Of a stretch of DNA of 64,000 bases, positions 53,990 through 64,000 are shown one piece after another. Below the pieces are notes generated by a model. That model was not told where the DNA came from. It saw only the letters and a list, made by a program, of their open reading frames with translations, and did no database searches. Numbering within the stretch: the stretch's first letter is position 1; every line of letters begins with the position of its first letter. The DNA is taken from the NCBI GenBank assembly GCA_035606665.1, contig DATNEY010000031.1, positions 1 through 64,000 on the forward strand, in the 5' to 3' direction. The DNA is from DASUGC01 sp035606665 (GTDB taxonomy: Bacteria > Acidobacteriota > Vicinamibacteria > Vicinamibacterales > SCN-69-37). The position numbers and the translations under genes are program-made.

Positions 53990-55138
53990 GTGACCTCATC
54001 AAGATCCACGCGGCTCGTCGCTCTTCTCTGCCTCGGCATGCTTGCCGCGGGTGTGACCGCGTTCACTCAACAGGAGCCGCGGCCACTCGGCCCGCTCGTG
54101 CTGCCTTCCGGATTTCGATCAGAGATCTTCGCCGAAAAAGTGCAGAACGCTCGATCGATGGCACTCGGCGCGCAAGGTACGGTCTCCGTCGGGTCGCAAT
54201 ACGCGCGGTCGGTGTACGCCCTCGTTGACGCCAACGGGGATCACAAGGCGGATCGGGTCGTCGTCGCCAGTGGTCTCGACCAACCAAATGGGGTCGCGAT
54301 AAGAAACGGCGCGCTCTATGTCGCGACCGCGAGCCGTCTGCTGCGATTCGATGACATCGACAAAAACCTCGACGCCCCGCCGGCGCCTGTCACGCTTCGT
54401 AGCGACCTGCCAAACCCGAAGGCCGGCCACACCTGGAAATACATCGCCTTTGGTCCGGACGACATGCTGTACATGTCGGTCGGCTCGACGTGCAATGTCT
54501 GCCTGCCCCAGCCGATGACCGCATCCATCATCAGAATGAAACCAGATGGCACCGGGCAGGAGGTCTACGCGGAGGGCGTCCGCAACACTGTCGGATTCGC
54601 ATGGCATCCCGTGACGCGTGAGCTCTGGTTCACCGACAACGGGCGCGACAACCTCGGCGACGACGTGCCGAACGATGAACTCAACGTCGCGCCCAAAGCC
54701 GGCCTGCACTTTGGTTTCCCCTTCTGTCATCAGGGCGACGTCTCCGATCCGGAGTTCGGCGCCCAACGTGCGTGTGCGACGACCGAAGCGCCCGTCGCCA
54801 AGCTCGGGCCACACGTCGCCGCCATTGGTTTCAAGTTCTACACGGGCAACATGTTTCCCGCGCAATACAAGAACGCCGCGATCATCGCGTTGCATGGTTC
54901 ATGGAACCGGTCAACGCCGAATGGGTATCGCGTGATGGCGGCGTATACGGATGGACGTCGAGTGACCAGCTACGAACCGCTCGTCGACGGGTTTCTGCCG
55001 AAAGGCGCAGCCGGCGGACGCGGCGCGGGCATGGCCGCCACCGGTCGTCCCGCCGATGTGTTGCAACTGCCGGATGGCTCGATTCTCGTCACTGACGATG
55101 TGGGCCATCGCCTGATCCGCATCAGCTACAGCCGCTGA
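53990..55138 (+). CDS. PQQ-dependent sugar/sorbosone dehydrogenase-like protein
   Basis: The 382-residue exported propeller has signal RLVALLCLGMLAAGVTAF, LPSGFRSEIFAEKVQNARSM, GLDQPNGVAIRNGALYVATA, VRNTVGFAWHPVTRELWFTD and LHFGFPFCHQGDVSDPEF, the pattern of the L-sorbosone dehydrogenase branch. It has no haem motif, unlike the neighbour at 50831. The GTG start is supported by GGGAG. Four cysteines may form disulfides. Confidence 0.87.
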   Translation: MTSSRSTRLVALLCLGMLAAGVTAFTQQEPRPLGPLVLPSGFRSEIFAEKVQNARSMALGAQGTVSVGSQYARSVYALVDANGDHKADRVVVASGLDQPNGVAIRNGALYVATASRLLRFDDIDKNLDAPPAPVTLRSDLPNPKAGHTWKYIAFGPDDMLYMSVGSTCNVCLPQPMTASIIRMKPDGTGQEVYAEGVRNTVGFAWHPVTRELWFTDNGRDNLGDDVPNDELNVAPKAGLHFGFPFCHQGDVSDPEFGAQRACATTEAPVAKLGPHVAAIGFKFYTGNMFPAQYKNAAIIALHGSWNRSTPNGYRVMAAYTDGRRVTSYEPLVDGFLPKGAAGGRGAGMAATGRPADVLQLPDGSILVTDDVGHRLIRISYSR

Positions 55139-55166
55139 AGCCCGAGACGACGCGTGCCCGTCGCCG

Positions 55167-55895
55167 CTACTGCTTCCTCGGCACGACTTTGCCGTACAGC
55201 TCGAACGACGCGACACGCGACGTGGCCGGGATCCAGCCGCCTTCCATCAGATCGCTGAACCCCACTTCGTCAATCGCGGTCAGATCGGGCGTCCCCCTCG
55301 ACGTCGGAATGATCGGCACGCGCTTCGGATCGGGCTGCCGACGGTTCGAGGCGTTGCTCGGCGTGTCGGTCATGAGCAGATTGCGCCAGCGCAGATCCTG
55401 AAAAATGAAGTCGGTCTCTATCCAGACGCTCGACTCCCCCGCTCCCTCTTCGCTCGCGAAATACCGGCCATCAGCGGTCCTGATCACGACGTGAAGGAAG
55501 CGATACCCGGTGTTCTGGGTTTTGAACCTGATCTTCCCGCCACCAGTGACGTCCCAGAGCGATGTCTTGTCGCTCACCGTCAGCGCCCAGTGCGTCGTCG
55601 TCTCCCCGGTGTATGTGTAGTCGTCCAGCGGGTGCATGGCTTTGCGGATCTGATTCGGATCGCCGTAGATGTGCAGCGTGAGGTGCTGATTGCCGAGGTT
55701 GGCCTGCGTCATCGGCTGCGACATTGGCGCGCGCGTCCACGCCTCGCGGAAGATCAATTTCGGAGGACTCGCTGAACCGGGGATCGGCGTGCCACCGCGA
55801 CCCTGTGCGACCGCGGCCGGCCGAGGCACAGCGAAAGCACACACCCCAACCGCGGCAATCAGACCGATCAAGCCGGGAATTCGTCGGTTGACCAT
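55167..55895 (-). CDS. Secreted protein of unknown function
   Basis: The 242-residue protein has signal peptide GLIGLIAAVGVCAFAVP and a beta-rich mature region resembling carbohydrate-binding or DUF1080-like sandwiches (LIFREAWTRAP, HLTLHIYGDPNQIRKA, FLHVVIRTADGRYFASEEG, WIETDFIFQDLRWRNL, SRVASFELYGKVVP). I do not recognise a named family. ATG 55895 is chosen over the adjacent GTG for its six-base spacing from AAGGAG. It is convergent with the dehydrogenase. Confidence 0.7.
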   Translation of the reverse strand: MVNRRIPGLIGLIAAVGVCAFAVPRPAAVAQGRGGTPIPGSASPPKLIFREAWTRAPMSQPMTQANLGNQHLTLHIYGDPNQIRKAMHPLDDYTYTGETTTHWALTVSDKTSLWDVTGGGKIRFKTQNTGYRFLHVVIRTADGRYFASEEGAGESSVWIETDFIFQDLRWRNLLMTDTPSNASNRRQPDPKRVPIIPTSRGTPDLTAIDEVGFSDLMEGGWIPATSRVASFELYGKVVPRKQ

Positions 55896-56036
55896 CACGC
55901 GCTCCTTGGTAATCAGCGAGAGTCAGACGGTTATAACAGCCACGTTCGTTGGATCAACGGCCGGTTACGGTGGCGTTACCGTTACACCCGGGTCGCAGGC
56001 ACCGTTGCAGGCGCACGCGCAGCGATAATCGCGCGC

Positions 56037-57761
56037 ATGCGACGACTGCTCATTGCCTCGATTCTTGCACTGGTGTCTCCGGGCCTCGCCGCAATCGGAT
56101 CCCCGGTTGCCGACGTACCGACGCCGAAGGTCACGCGCCTGCCGGCGGGAACGCCCGGTGCCGCCGACCACGACTATCCCTTCTTCGCCGCCGACATCGT
56201 CCTCGCCAACTACGGCTTTATCGAGGAAGAGTTCGTCTTCGAAGGCGCGGCGAACACCTACGCCACGCCGGCGCCGGATGGCACGGTCGAAGTCGCGCAG
56301 CGCGACATTCCGTATCGCACGCGGCTCATCGTGCGGCGGCCGCTGCGTCAGACACGGTTCAACGGCGTCGTGTTCGTGGAATGGTTCAACGTGACCAACC
56401 AATACGACACCGATGTGCTGTGGCTCTATCAGAAGGAGTTCTTGATCCGCGAGGGCTACGCGTGGGTCGGTGTGTCAGCTCAGAACGTCGGCCTGTCGGC
56501 GCCCAACACCGGTCTCAAGGCCTGGAGCCCGAAGCGCTACGGACGGCTCGACGTGACCAACAGCGGGACGATCACCGGAGACGCGCTCGCGGCCGACATC
56601 TATTCACAGGCCGCAGCGGCGATCCGCCGAGTCCCGGAGGTTCTCGGCGGCCTGAAGATCCGCGAAGTCATCGCAGCCGGGCAGTCGCAGTCAGCAGGGC
56701 GTCTCGGGCCATACCTGAACGGTCCGCACCACCGTTCGCCGATCTACGACGCGGCACTGCTCACGGTGAACAATCAGGCCATCCGTCCTGACATCACGAT
56801 TCCAGTGATCAAGGTGCTGAGCGAGACCGAGCGTGACTCGGCGCGGCGTCAGCCCGATCTCGATCGGGTCCGCGTGTGGCCTGTCGCCGGATCGACGCAC
56901 TCGGAACAGTACTCGCTGCTGTCGCGCGCGGCGTTTCTCAAACGGGACCTGGGGCTCGAGGCCGTCGATGCGTGCGCCACGCCGGCGCGTTCGCGAGTCG
57001 AGATCCGGTACGTGTACAACGCCGCGACAGAGGCGCTCGTGCGATGGCGCCGGGCTGGCGTCGCGCCGCCGCATGCGCCGGCGTTCGTCTACGACGAAAG
57101 CGCAGCCGCGCCGGCACAGCCGGCCGGGGGACGCGGCGGCCGTGGCGGCGGACCACCCGAGAAACCGGTGAAACGTGACAGCCACGGCAACATCCTCGGT
57201 GGTATCCGCACCGCGGAGATTGCGGCCCCTGTCGCGAGGGAGTCCGGCGAACTGTGCGGCCTCGGAGGTACTCACGTGCCGTTCGATACGGCCACGCTGA
57301 ACGCGCTCTATCCATCGCATGCCGACTACGTGGCGAAGGTCACGCGCGCCACGCGCCAGCTTGTGGACGCGGGATTCCTGCTCTCGGCTGATGCGGCGCT
57401 GACGATCGACAAAGCCAGGCGGTCGATCTACGGGTCGCAATTGGTGTGCGGTCCACTCTGCGCCGACGTCCGTCAGTTCCCTTCGAATCCTTCGTCGATG
57501 CTGCTCGCGAACCAGACGGCCTATCTCATGATTAAGGACGGCGGCGCGCTGATCAGGATTCTCGATGGGGTCACGAGATCAATCGCCGAAGGCGATACCG
57601 AGGCGAGTGATCGCGCGCGGAGATACGCCGCAGCCGTTCAGGGACTCGAACGCTACATCGCCGGCGTCAGGGCCTCGCGCGGAAACGGCAACGTGGCGCG
57701 GGAAACCGAGGCGTTGCTCGTCGATCAGGCAAACGTGCTCATCGCCAGACTGCGTCAGTAG
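56037..57761 (+). CDS. Secreted alpha/beta-hydrolase domain protein (Abhydrolase_10 type)
   Basis: The 574-residue protein has signal LLIASILALVSPGLAAIG. It shows YGFIEEEFVFEGAANTYATP, RLIVRRPLRQTRFNGVVFVE, FNVTNQYDTDVLW and a nucleophile motif IAAGQSQSAGRLGPYLNG, followed by WPVAGSTHSEQYSLLS. These match the large alpha/beta-hydrolase domain family common in acidobacteria and actinobacteria, whose substrate is not known. A Gly-rich loop (GGRGGRGGG) is inserted at about 362-370. Confidence 0.85.
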   Translation: MRRLLIASILALVSPGLAAIGSPVADVPTPKVTRLPAGTPGAADHDYPFFAADIVLANYGFIEEEFVFEGAANTYATPAPDGTVEVAQRDIPYRTRLIVRRPLRQTRFNGVVFVEWFNVTNQYDTDVLWLYQKEFLIREGYAWVGVSAQNVGLSAPNTGLKAWSPKRYGRLDVTNSGTITGDALAADIYSQAAAAIRRVPEVLGGLKIREVIAAGQSQSAGRLGPYLNGPHHRSPIYDAALLTVNNQAIRPDITIPVIKVLSETERDSARRQPDLDRVRVWPVAGSTHSEQYSLLSRAAFLKRDLGLEAVDACATPARSRVEIRYVYNAATEALVRWRRAGVAPPHAPAFVYDESAAAPAQPAGGRGGRGGGPPEKPVKRDSHGNILGGIRTAEIAAPVARESGELCGLGGTHVPFDTATLNALYPSHADYVAKVTRATRQLVDAGFLLSADAALTIDKARRSIYGSQLVCGPLCADVRQFPSNPSSMLLANQTAYLMIKDGGALIRILDGVTRSIAEGDTEASDRARRYAAAVQGLERYIAGVRASRGNGNVARETEALLVDQANVLIARLRQ

Positions 57762-57762
57762 G

Positions 57763-59055
57763 CTACAGGCGGGCCTGTTCTCCCGCAGCGTCGAAGACGA
57801 GGTGCGCAGGTTCGTCCGCGACCAGATACCCGAATTCGCGTGTGAACTCCGCGATCGATCGGTTCGCGGTCTCTGCGAGCCGCGCCATCGTCTGCGGATC
57901 CTCGAAGTCGTCGCGTCTCAACCGCAGCATGTACCGTCGCGCGATGGCGTATCGCGTGGACGCGACGTCGACCAGTCTGATCTTCGTCCGGCCCGTGTGG
58001 GGATCCAGCATCTGTTCGAAGGGTACGGGGACGAAGTGGCCGCCCTCGAGCGACACCATCGCCGAATTGCCGCCGGCGAGCAGGTACTTCGCGGCGCAGT
58101 ACCCGAGGTCGCGCGTGTACTCCATGTCGAACGGAATGGGATCGGCGCACCGGAGTTCGTAGCCGATGTTCTTGGCCGCAATCGTCGTCCGCAGGCCGAA
58201 GGCGCCGAGGCGCGCCTGGACCTGGGCCTTCAGGATCTCCCCGAGATTCACCTCGGCAATCCGCAGATGACCGTGGTCGTCGTGTTCGACTTCGTGGAGG
58301 CCGGCCAGATCCTCGGGGGCGATGTCGAGCACGAGCCCCTCGGCAATGACCGCGACCCCGTCACGCCGGCCCTCGCTCAATCGCTTGATGATCGACGCCA
58401 CGAGGGTATCCACAACGTGGTGCAGTCTGATCGGCGTGGTGAACTCTTCCGCGACGAGCGTGATGGTCGCGCCGGCGGCTTTGCCGATCCCGAGCGCGAG
58501 GTGCCCGGCCTTCCGGCCCATGGCGATCACGAAATACCAGCGGGATGTGGTCTTGGCGTCGACCATCAGGTTCTTCACGATCTCCGCGCCGTAGTGGCGC
58601 GCGGATTGGAAGCCGAACGTGTCCACGTGCGCCGGCAGGTCAAGATCGTTGTCGATGGTCTTCGGAACGTGCACGACGCGGAGGCTGCCGCCGGACTCGC
58701 GGGCGAGGCACATGGCCGAAAAGGCCGTGTCGTCGCCGCCGATGGTGATGAGCTGCGAGATGTCGAGGCGCAGCAGCGCGGAGAGTGTCCGCTCGAGGCG
58801 AGCCGGGCTCGAGGTCGGATTGGCCCGCGAGATGCCGAGATGCGATCCGCCCCTGAAATGAATGCGGCTCACCGCGCCGATCGTGAGCGGCGTCACGTGA
58901 TCGATGTCCCCCTCCATGAGCCACTCGAAGCCATCGCGAATGCCAATGACGTCGAGGCCCTCGAGGCGGGCACGGATCGTCGCCGCGCCGATGACGCTGT
59001 TGATGCCTGGGGCGGGACCGCCGCCCACGAGAATGCCGAGACGGTGTTGCTTCAT
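57763..59055 (-). CDS. pfp: 6-phosphofructokinase, probably pyrophosphate-dependent
   Basis: The 430-residue PfkA-superfamily enzyme phosphorylates fructose-6-phosphate. It has ILVGGGPAPGINSVIGA at the N-terminus, GGDDTAFSA with Asp109 where ATP-using E. coli PfkA has Gly104, and PKTIDNDLDL with Lys132 where E. coli has Gly124. MGRKAGHLALGIGKAAGA and the long C-terminus fit the PPi class. The Asp/Lys pair is the accepted marker of pyrophosphate use, which makes the step reversible. The gene is convergent with the hydrolase by 1 bp. Confidence 0.88.
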   Translation of the reverse strand: MKQHRLGILVGGGPAPGINSVIGAATIRARLEGLDVIGIRDGFEWLMEGDIDHVTPLTIGAVSRIHFRGGSHLGISRANPTSSPARLERTLSALLRLDISQLITIGGDDTAFSAMCLARESGGSLRVVHVPKTIDNDLDLPAHVDTFGFQSARHYGAEIVKNLMVDAKTTSRWYFVIAMGRKAGHLALGIGKAAGATITLVAEEFTTPIRLHHVVDTLVASIIKRLSEGRRDGVAVIAEGLVLDIAPEDLAGLHEVEHDDHGHLRIAEVNLGEILKAQVQARLGAFGLRTTIAAKNIGYELRCADPIPFDMEYTRDLGYCAAKYLLAGGNSAMVSLEGGHFVPVPFEQMLDPHTGRTKIRLVDVASTRYAIARRYMLRLRRDDFEDPQTMARLAETANRSIAEFTREFGYLVADEPAHLVFDAAGEQARL

Positions 59056-59103
59056 ACCCGAGGATAGGACTTAACGTAGTCGATTTCCGTCCGTGCGGCG
59101 CGC

Positions 59104-59996
59104 CTATCTGTCGCCGACCCGAGCCGGGGCGCGGACACGCACGCGATCTCGAGTCGTCGTCACCTCGAGACGCGCCTGCAGGGCATCGGTCTGGTAAGTG
59201 ATCGCGTACTGTCCCGCGAGCTCGGCTGCGAATTCGAGCATCAACGGCACGATCCCCGCCGCCTGAAACACCTGCTCACTTCGGCCGCCGGAGTTCTTCG
59301 GCGCCGATCCAATCACGACGTTCCGTTGGAGCGATTCGTATTCTGTCGAGCCGGCCGCACGGTTGGAGTCGAGGGAAGGGCGAGCGCCGGACGTCACAGG
59401 CCCACCAAGGCCGATGTGGTAGAACACCGCGCGACTCTGCTGGACGGCCTGTAGAACCGCGTCCGCGCGGACGTCACTCAGTTCCTCCCCTTCGCTGACG
59501 ATCGCCACGATGACCGGACGCGCAGCGCGACGCCGGACGAAGTCCCGGGCCGACTCCGCAATGGCCTCGAGGAACTGAGTCGTCCGCGAGGCATTAGCGA
59601 ACGTCTTTTGCAGGGCGTCGTACACCACGCGGGGATCGTCCGTGGGCTTGACGCGTTCGATGGGCTGGCCGCCCGTTGTCGTGAGGGAGAACACGGCCCG
59701 GCGCTGGAGCCGCTCGACGAATTGCCCGGCGGCCTGGCGAATCGCCCCGAGCGACGGCCCGCCGTCATCCAGTAACAGCGCGATCTGCATGGGATCGGAG
59801 GCGGGCTCCGCCTTCTCGATCTTCCTCACACGGCCGTCTTCTTTGACTCTGAAATCCCCGACTGTCAGACCCGCCACCGGCAAGCCGCTGCGGTCCATGA
59901 CTGTGACGTAGATGGTGCGAACGCGTGGTTGCGTACCTGCGGCGGCGACGCAGAACAGTCCGGCGAAGACAGCCGCCGCACGAAGGGCACGCATCA

Positions 59997-59997
<1 letters not shown>
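59104..59997 (-). CDS. VWFA-related secreted protein
   Basis: The 297-residue protein has signal LRAAAVFAGLFCVAAAGTQ and the acidobacterial VWFA leader (IYVTVMDRSGLPVAGLTVGDFRVKEDGR), then a VWFA fold with IALLLDDGGPSLGAIRQAA (MIDAS motif DDGGPS, altered from DxSxS), VIVAIVSEGEELSD and AGQYAITYQTD. It is much shorter than the relative at 34432-36267. The start ATG 59997 shares a base with the stop of the upstream oxidoreductase (TGATG), so it is the last gene of that operon. Confidence 0.83.
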
Positions 59998-61136
<1,139 letters not shown>

Positions 61137-61152
61137 GTGCTCCTGTCAGACA

Positions 61153-61197
61153 ACTTCGAACTTCGGACTTCGAACTTCCGCGTCGCGAAGCGACGCG
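61153..61197. repeat. 7-bp tandem array plus hairpin after the isomerase gene
   Basis: The units are ACTTCGA, ACTTCGG, ACTTCGA and ACTTCCG (61153-61180), followed by the perfect hairpin CGCGTCGC-GAA-GCGACGCG (61179-61197). They fill the gap between the isomerase stop and the oxidoreductase start. Confidence 0.85.
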
Positions 61198-61198
61198 G

Positions 61199-62251
<1,053 letters not shown>

Positions 62252-62362
62252 GGCGTCATCTTTCTCTCATGGCTCGCGGGGCCCCACCCCCGCTCGCTCG
62301 TCGCCGGCTCCCGCCGGCTCGGGCGCTCAGCACCGCTCCTGACCGTCGCGGGCTTCGCCGTG
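62252..62362. other. GC-rich gap with dispersed-repeat sequence
   Basis: The 111-bp gap is not coding. Its first part (about 62270-62300, CTCGCGGGG then CCCCGCTCGCTCG) resembles the inverted repeat region in the aldolase gene at 40680-40725. CCGGCTCCCGCCGGCTCGGG and similar words follow. Confidence 0.55.
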
Positions 62363-63568
62363 TCATCTCGGGTTGTCCGGATTGCCTGGACCAAAGTGCT
62401 TCAGCAACACGAGCGGATCGGTCGCGCTGTGGTTTTCGATTCGCACACCATCACGCGCGGCCGCCGCTGTGACGAAGACTTCGTCCTCTGTCATCTCTCC
62501 GAAACGGATCATCGAGGGCGTCGACACGCGCACGCTGTTCATTGCGCCGTAACCCTGCGTCAGAATCACTCCGTACGCCTCCGGATCGCGGATGGTCACG
62601 CTTCGTTTCGGCAGGACGGTAAGCTCCTTCGCCGAGTACCACTGTGTGCCGTAGCAAACCCATTGTTCACGGAAACCGGCCCGCTCGGTTTCGGCAAAGG
62701 GCTTTACGGGATGCGGAAACACCCGGTTGTCCTGAGCGAACGTCGGATTGACGTTGGCCTCCCAGTCGAGGAGCTCGACGATGTAGTCGAGATCGTCGTG
62801 ATGTTCGGGCGGTACGTCCTTTGTGAGCAGCGCCCTTGGCGTGATGCGCCCATCCACCTCAGACTGGAACATCGCGAAGACATCGCTGTTGACCTGCGGT
62901 TCATAGGTCACGAGCGAGCCAGGGGCGTGCAGGATACGCGGGTTGATCTGCCACCCGGTCCCGACTTCCAGCCGGAAGGCGCGCGACAGGTTCAGGATGC
63001 CGTTGTCGCCGCGATTCCAGTTCTCGAGGCACCGCCGCACCTGCGCCTTGGTGGTCCCTGGCTCGAGGCCCATGAAGGTGTAGGGAAAATCGTTGTCGGT
63101 CTTGTTGTACTGCGGCGGGAAGTAGTACGCCTCGGGCTTGCCCTTGCGGCCGAGAAGTTGGGCCTGCTCTTCGCTCTGGTGCAGATGGTGCGGAATCGCA
63201 CCCATGTTGTCGAAGAACTTGCACAGCAGATTCCAGCCGCCCTCGCGCGACATGACGTCCTGCCCAATCAGCAGATCGCCGGCGCGATCGATGGCGTCCT
63301 TCAACAGAAAGCGCGAGCCATCGGCCTGCCTGACATAGCTCAGTCCCTCGTCGGCCGGCGTGCCCGGACCGTTGTCCGCGTTCGTCGTCGATGAGAACCA
63401 TCGTTCATTGATGCCACCACGATCGCCGCCGAGAGCGTAGAGATCATCGGGATGGAGCTTGAGCCGGCGGCCGGGATGCATGAACGAGCGCGGCACCCAG
63501 CTTGGCTCGAGGCGCAGGATGCCGGATCCGGCGCCAATCGCTGCTTCGATTTGCGGTCGCGTGACCAT
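62363..63568 (-). CDS. Cupin / mannose-6-phosphate isomerase-like protein
   Basis: The 401-residue soluble protein has a PMI-like metal-binding pattern: HHLHQSEEQAQLL, GKPEAYYFPPQYNKTDNDFP and later GWQINPRILHAPGSLVTYEP with the cupin His. A second region (RSVTIRDPEAYGVILTQGYG) may be a second cupin half. It is probably an isomerase or a cupin accessory of the sugar pathway formed with the downstream TIM-barrel and Gfo/Idh/MocA genes. I cannot name the substrate. It is first in a four-gene leftward operon; an operator-like site lies 65 bp upstream. Confidence 0.65.
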   Translation of the reverse strand: MVTRPQIEAAIGAGSGILRLEPSWVPRSFMHPGRRLKLHPDDLYALGGDRGGINERWFSSTTNADNGPGTPADEGLSYVRQADGSRFLLKDAIDRAGDLLIGQDVMSREGGWNLLCKFFDNMGAIPHHLHQSEEQAQLLGRKGKPEAYYFPPQYNKTDNDFPYTFMGLEPGTTKAQVRRCLENWNRGDNGILNLSRAFRLEVGTGWQINPRILHAPGSLVTYEPQVNSDVFAMFQSEVDGRITPRALLTKDVPPEHHDDLDYIVELLDWEANVNPTFAQDNRVFPHPVKPFAETERAGFREQWVCYGTQWYSAKELTVLPKRSVTIRDPEAYGVILTQGYGAMNSVRVSTPSMIRFGEMTEDEVFVTAAAARDGVRIENHSATDPLVLLKHFGPGNPDNPR

Positions 63569-63632
63569 TGTCAGGTTCCTTCCCAGGTCCGAGGACGATA
63601 TAACCGCTCCAGTGGCAGATCAAGACGTACCG

Positions 63633-63647
63633 TTTCGCAGAGTGAAA
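63633..63647. promoter_or_regulatory. Candidate operator (TTTCGC-AGA-GTGAAA)
   Basis: It matches TTTCGC-N3-GCGAAA at 11 of 12 positions and shares GTTTCGCAGAG with the site at 31967. It is in the 191-bp divergent region between the cupin operon and the gene at 63760. Confidence 0.42.
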
Positions 63648-63759
63648 ATTCCTCACGGCCGCCATTGATTGTTTTCTGCGTGGACAAGCCGATCGCAGGT
63701 AGCACCAAGCACTCCTGGCGTTGCGCTATGTGACACCAAAGCAGCGATAATGTCGCGTC

Positions 63760-64000
63760 ATGCGTCAGGCGTACCGAGGCCGGCGAGCGGTGTCGATTGA
63801 GAACGACGCCGTTCGTGTCACGGTGCTCGAGGGCGGCGGTCACATCGCCGAGATCCTGGACAAGGCGACAGGCGTCAATCCGCTGTGGACACCGCCGTGG
63901 CCCTCGATCGAGCCGGAGGACTTCGACCACGTCACACACCCGGGCTACGGCGCAGGACCCGCAGAGAGCCGGCTGCTCTCGGCGCTGATGGGTCACAACC
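63760..64000 (+). CDS. Unknown protein, N-terminal part (truncated by window edge)
   Basis: Eighty codons are visible, beginning MRQAYRGRRAVSIENDAVRV, then VTVLEGGGHIAEILDKATG and VNPLWTPPWPSIEPEDFDH. The EGGGHIAEI stretch, a strand followed by a glycine turn, resembles the start of galactose-mutarotase-like sugar-binding domains, which would fit the adjacent sugar operon. Too little is present for a firm call. Confidence 0.6.
   Translation, partial: MRQAYRGRRAVSIENDAVRVTVLEGGGHIAEILDKATGVNPLWTPPWPSIEPEDFDHVTHPGYGAGPAESRLLSALMGHN

Noticed and set aside
57565..59067. 500-codon plus-strand open frame across the phosphofructokinase
   Set aside because: It runs through the end of one convincing gene and antisense to another, with composition typical of out-of-frame GC-rich DNA.

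Overview
The window is about 64 kb of high-GC, gene-dense bacterial chromosome with no rRNA, tRNA, CRISPR array, phage or recognisable transposase. Gene content points to an Acidobacteriota genome, probably class Vicinamibacteria. The indicators are two VWFA-related proteins of the acidobacterial type, an Oar-like TonB receptor with an N-terminal carboxypeptidase-regulatory domain, several large secreted carboxypeptidase-regulatory-like (CRL) proteins, DUF1080 and PQQ/cytochrome c dehydrogenases, and frequent GTG/TTG starts with GTGA or ATGA overlaps. The taxonomic call is inference from content.

Layout. 1-5.8 kb: end of a class I fructose-1,6-bisphosphatase, then a tightly coupled run of a methylmalonyl-CoA mutase catalytic subunit (no B12 domain), two peptide-ABC ATPases, a DUF2461 protein, a MarC-type membrane protein and an AlkZ-related protein. 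5.8-12.7 kb: orphan MacB/LolD-type ATPase, acetyl-CoA synthetase, a small membrane protein, inositol-phosphate synthase, a methyltransferase-like protein, an SDR and a ZIP metal transporter. 12.8-29.2 kb: five secreted CRL genes that resolve into three A-B pairs, one pair fused into a 1326-residue protein. They are interrupted by a four-helix-bundle gene lying between inverted short-tandem arrays, a lipoprotein and polA. 29.2-30.7 kb: pcnB-like nucleotidyltransferase.

30.7-48.6 kb: an L-rhamnose catabolic region. It holds an IclR-HTH/sugar-binding fusion regulator, FMN-dependent 2-hydroxyacid (lactate) dehydrogenase, rhamnose isomerase RhaI, a bifunctional rhamnulose-1-phosphate aldolase/lactaldehyde dehydrogenase, rhamnulokinase RhaB, an MFS permease and an outer-membrane TonB receptor, with secreted esterases and a DUF1080 protein. 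Together these predict uptake and conversion of rhamnose to DHAP plus pyruvate. TTTCGC-NNN-GCGAAA-like palindromes sit in four relevant intergenic regions and are candidate operators. A LysM-coding remnant lies after the permease stop codon.

48.6-59.1 kb: SDR, PQQ-repeat protein, cytochrome c-sugar dehydrogenase, AraC regulator, a second PQQ/sorbosone-type dehydrogenase, secreted proteins and a phosphofructokinase with the residues of the pyrophosphate-dependent class. 59.1-64 kb: an operon of a VWFA-type protein, Gfo/Idh/MocA oxidoreductase, TIM-barrel sugar isomerase/epimerase and a cupin-like protein, with a divergent partial gene at the right edge.

The least explained signal is the set of short tandem arrays (7-10 bp units, often alternating between two variants) lying between genes at many junctions. 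One inverted pair brackets the four-helix-bundle gene, and one array has apparently become the coding linker of the fused CRL protein.
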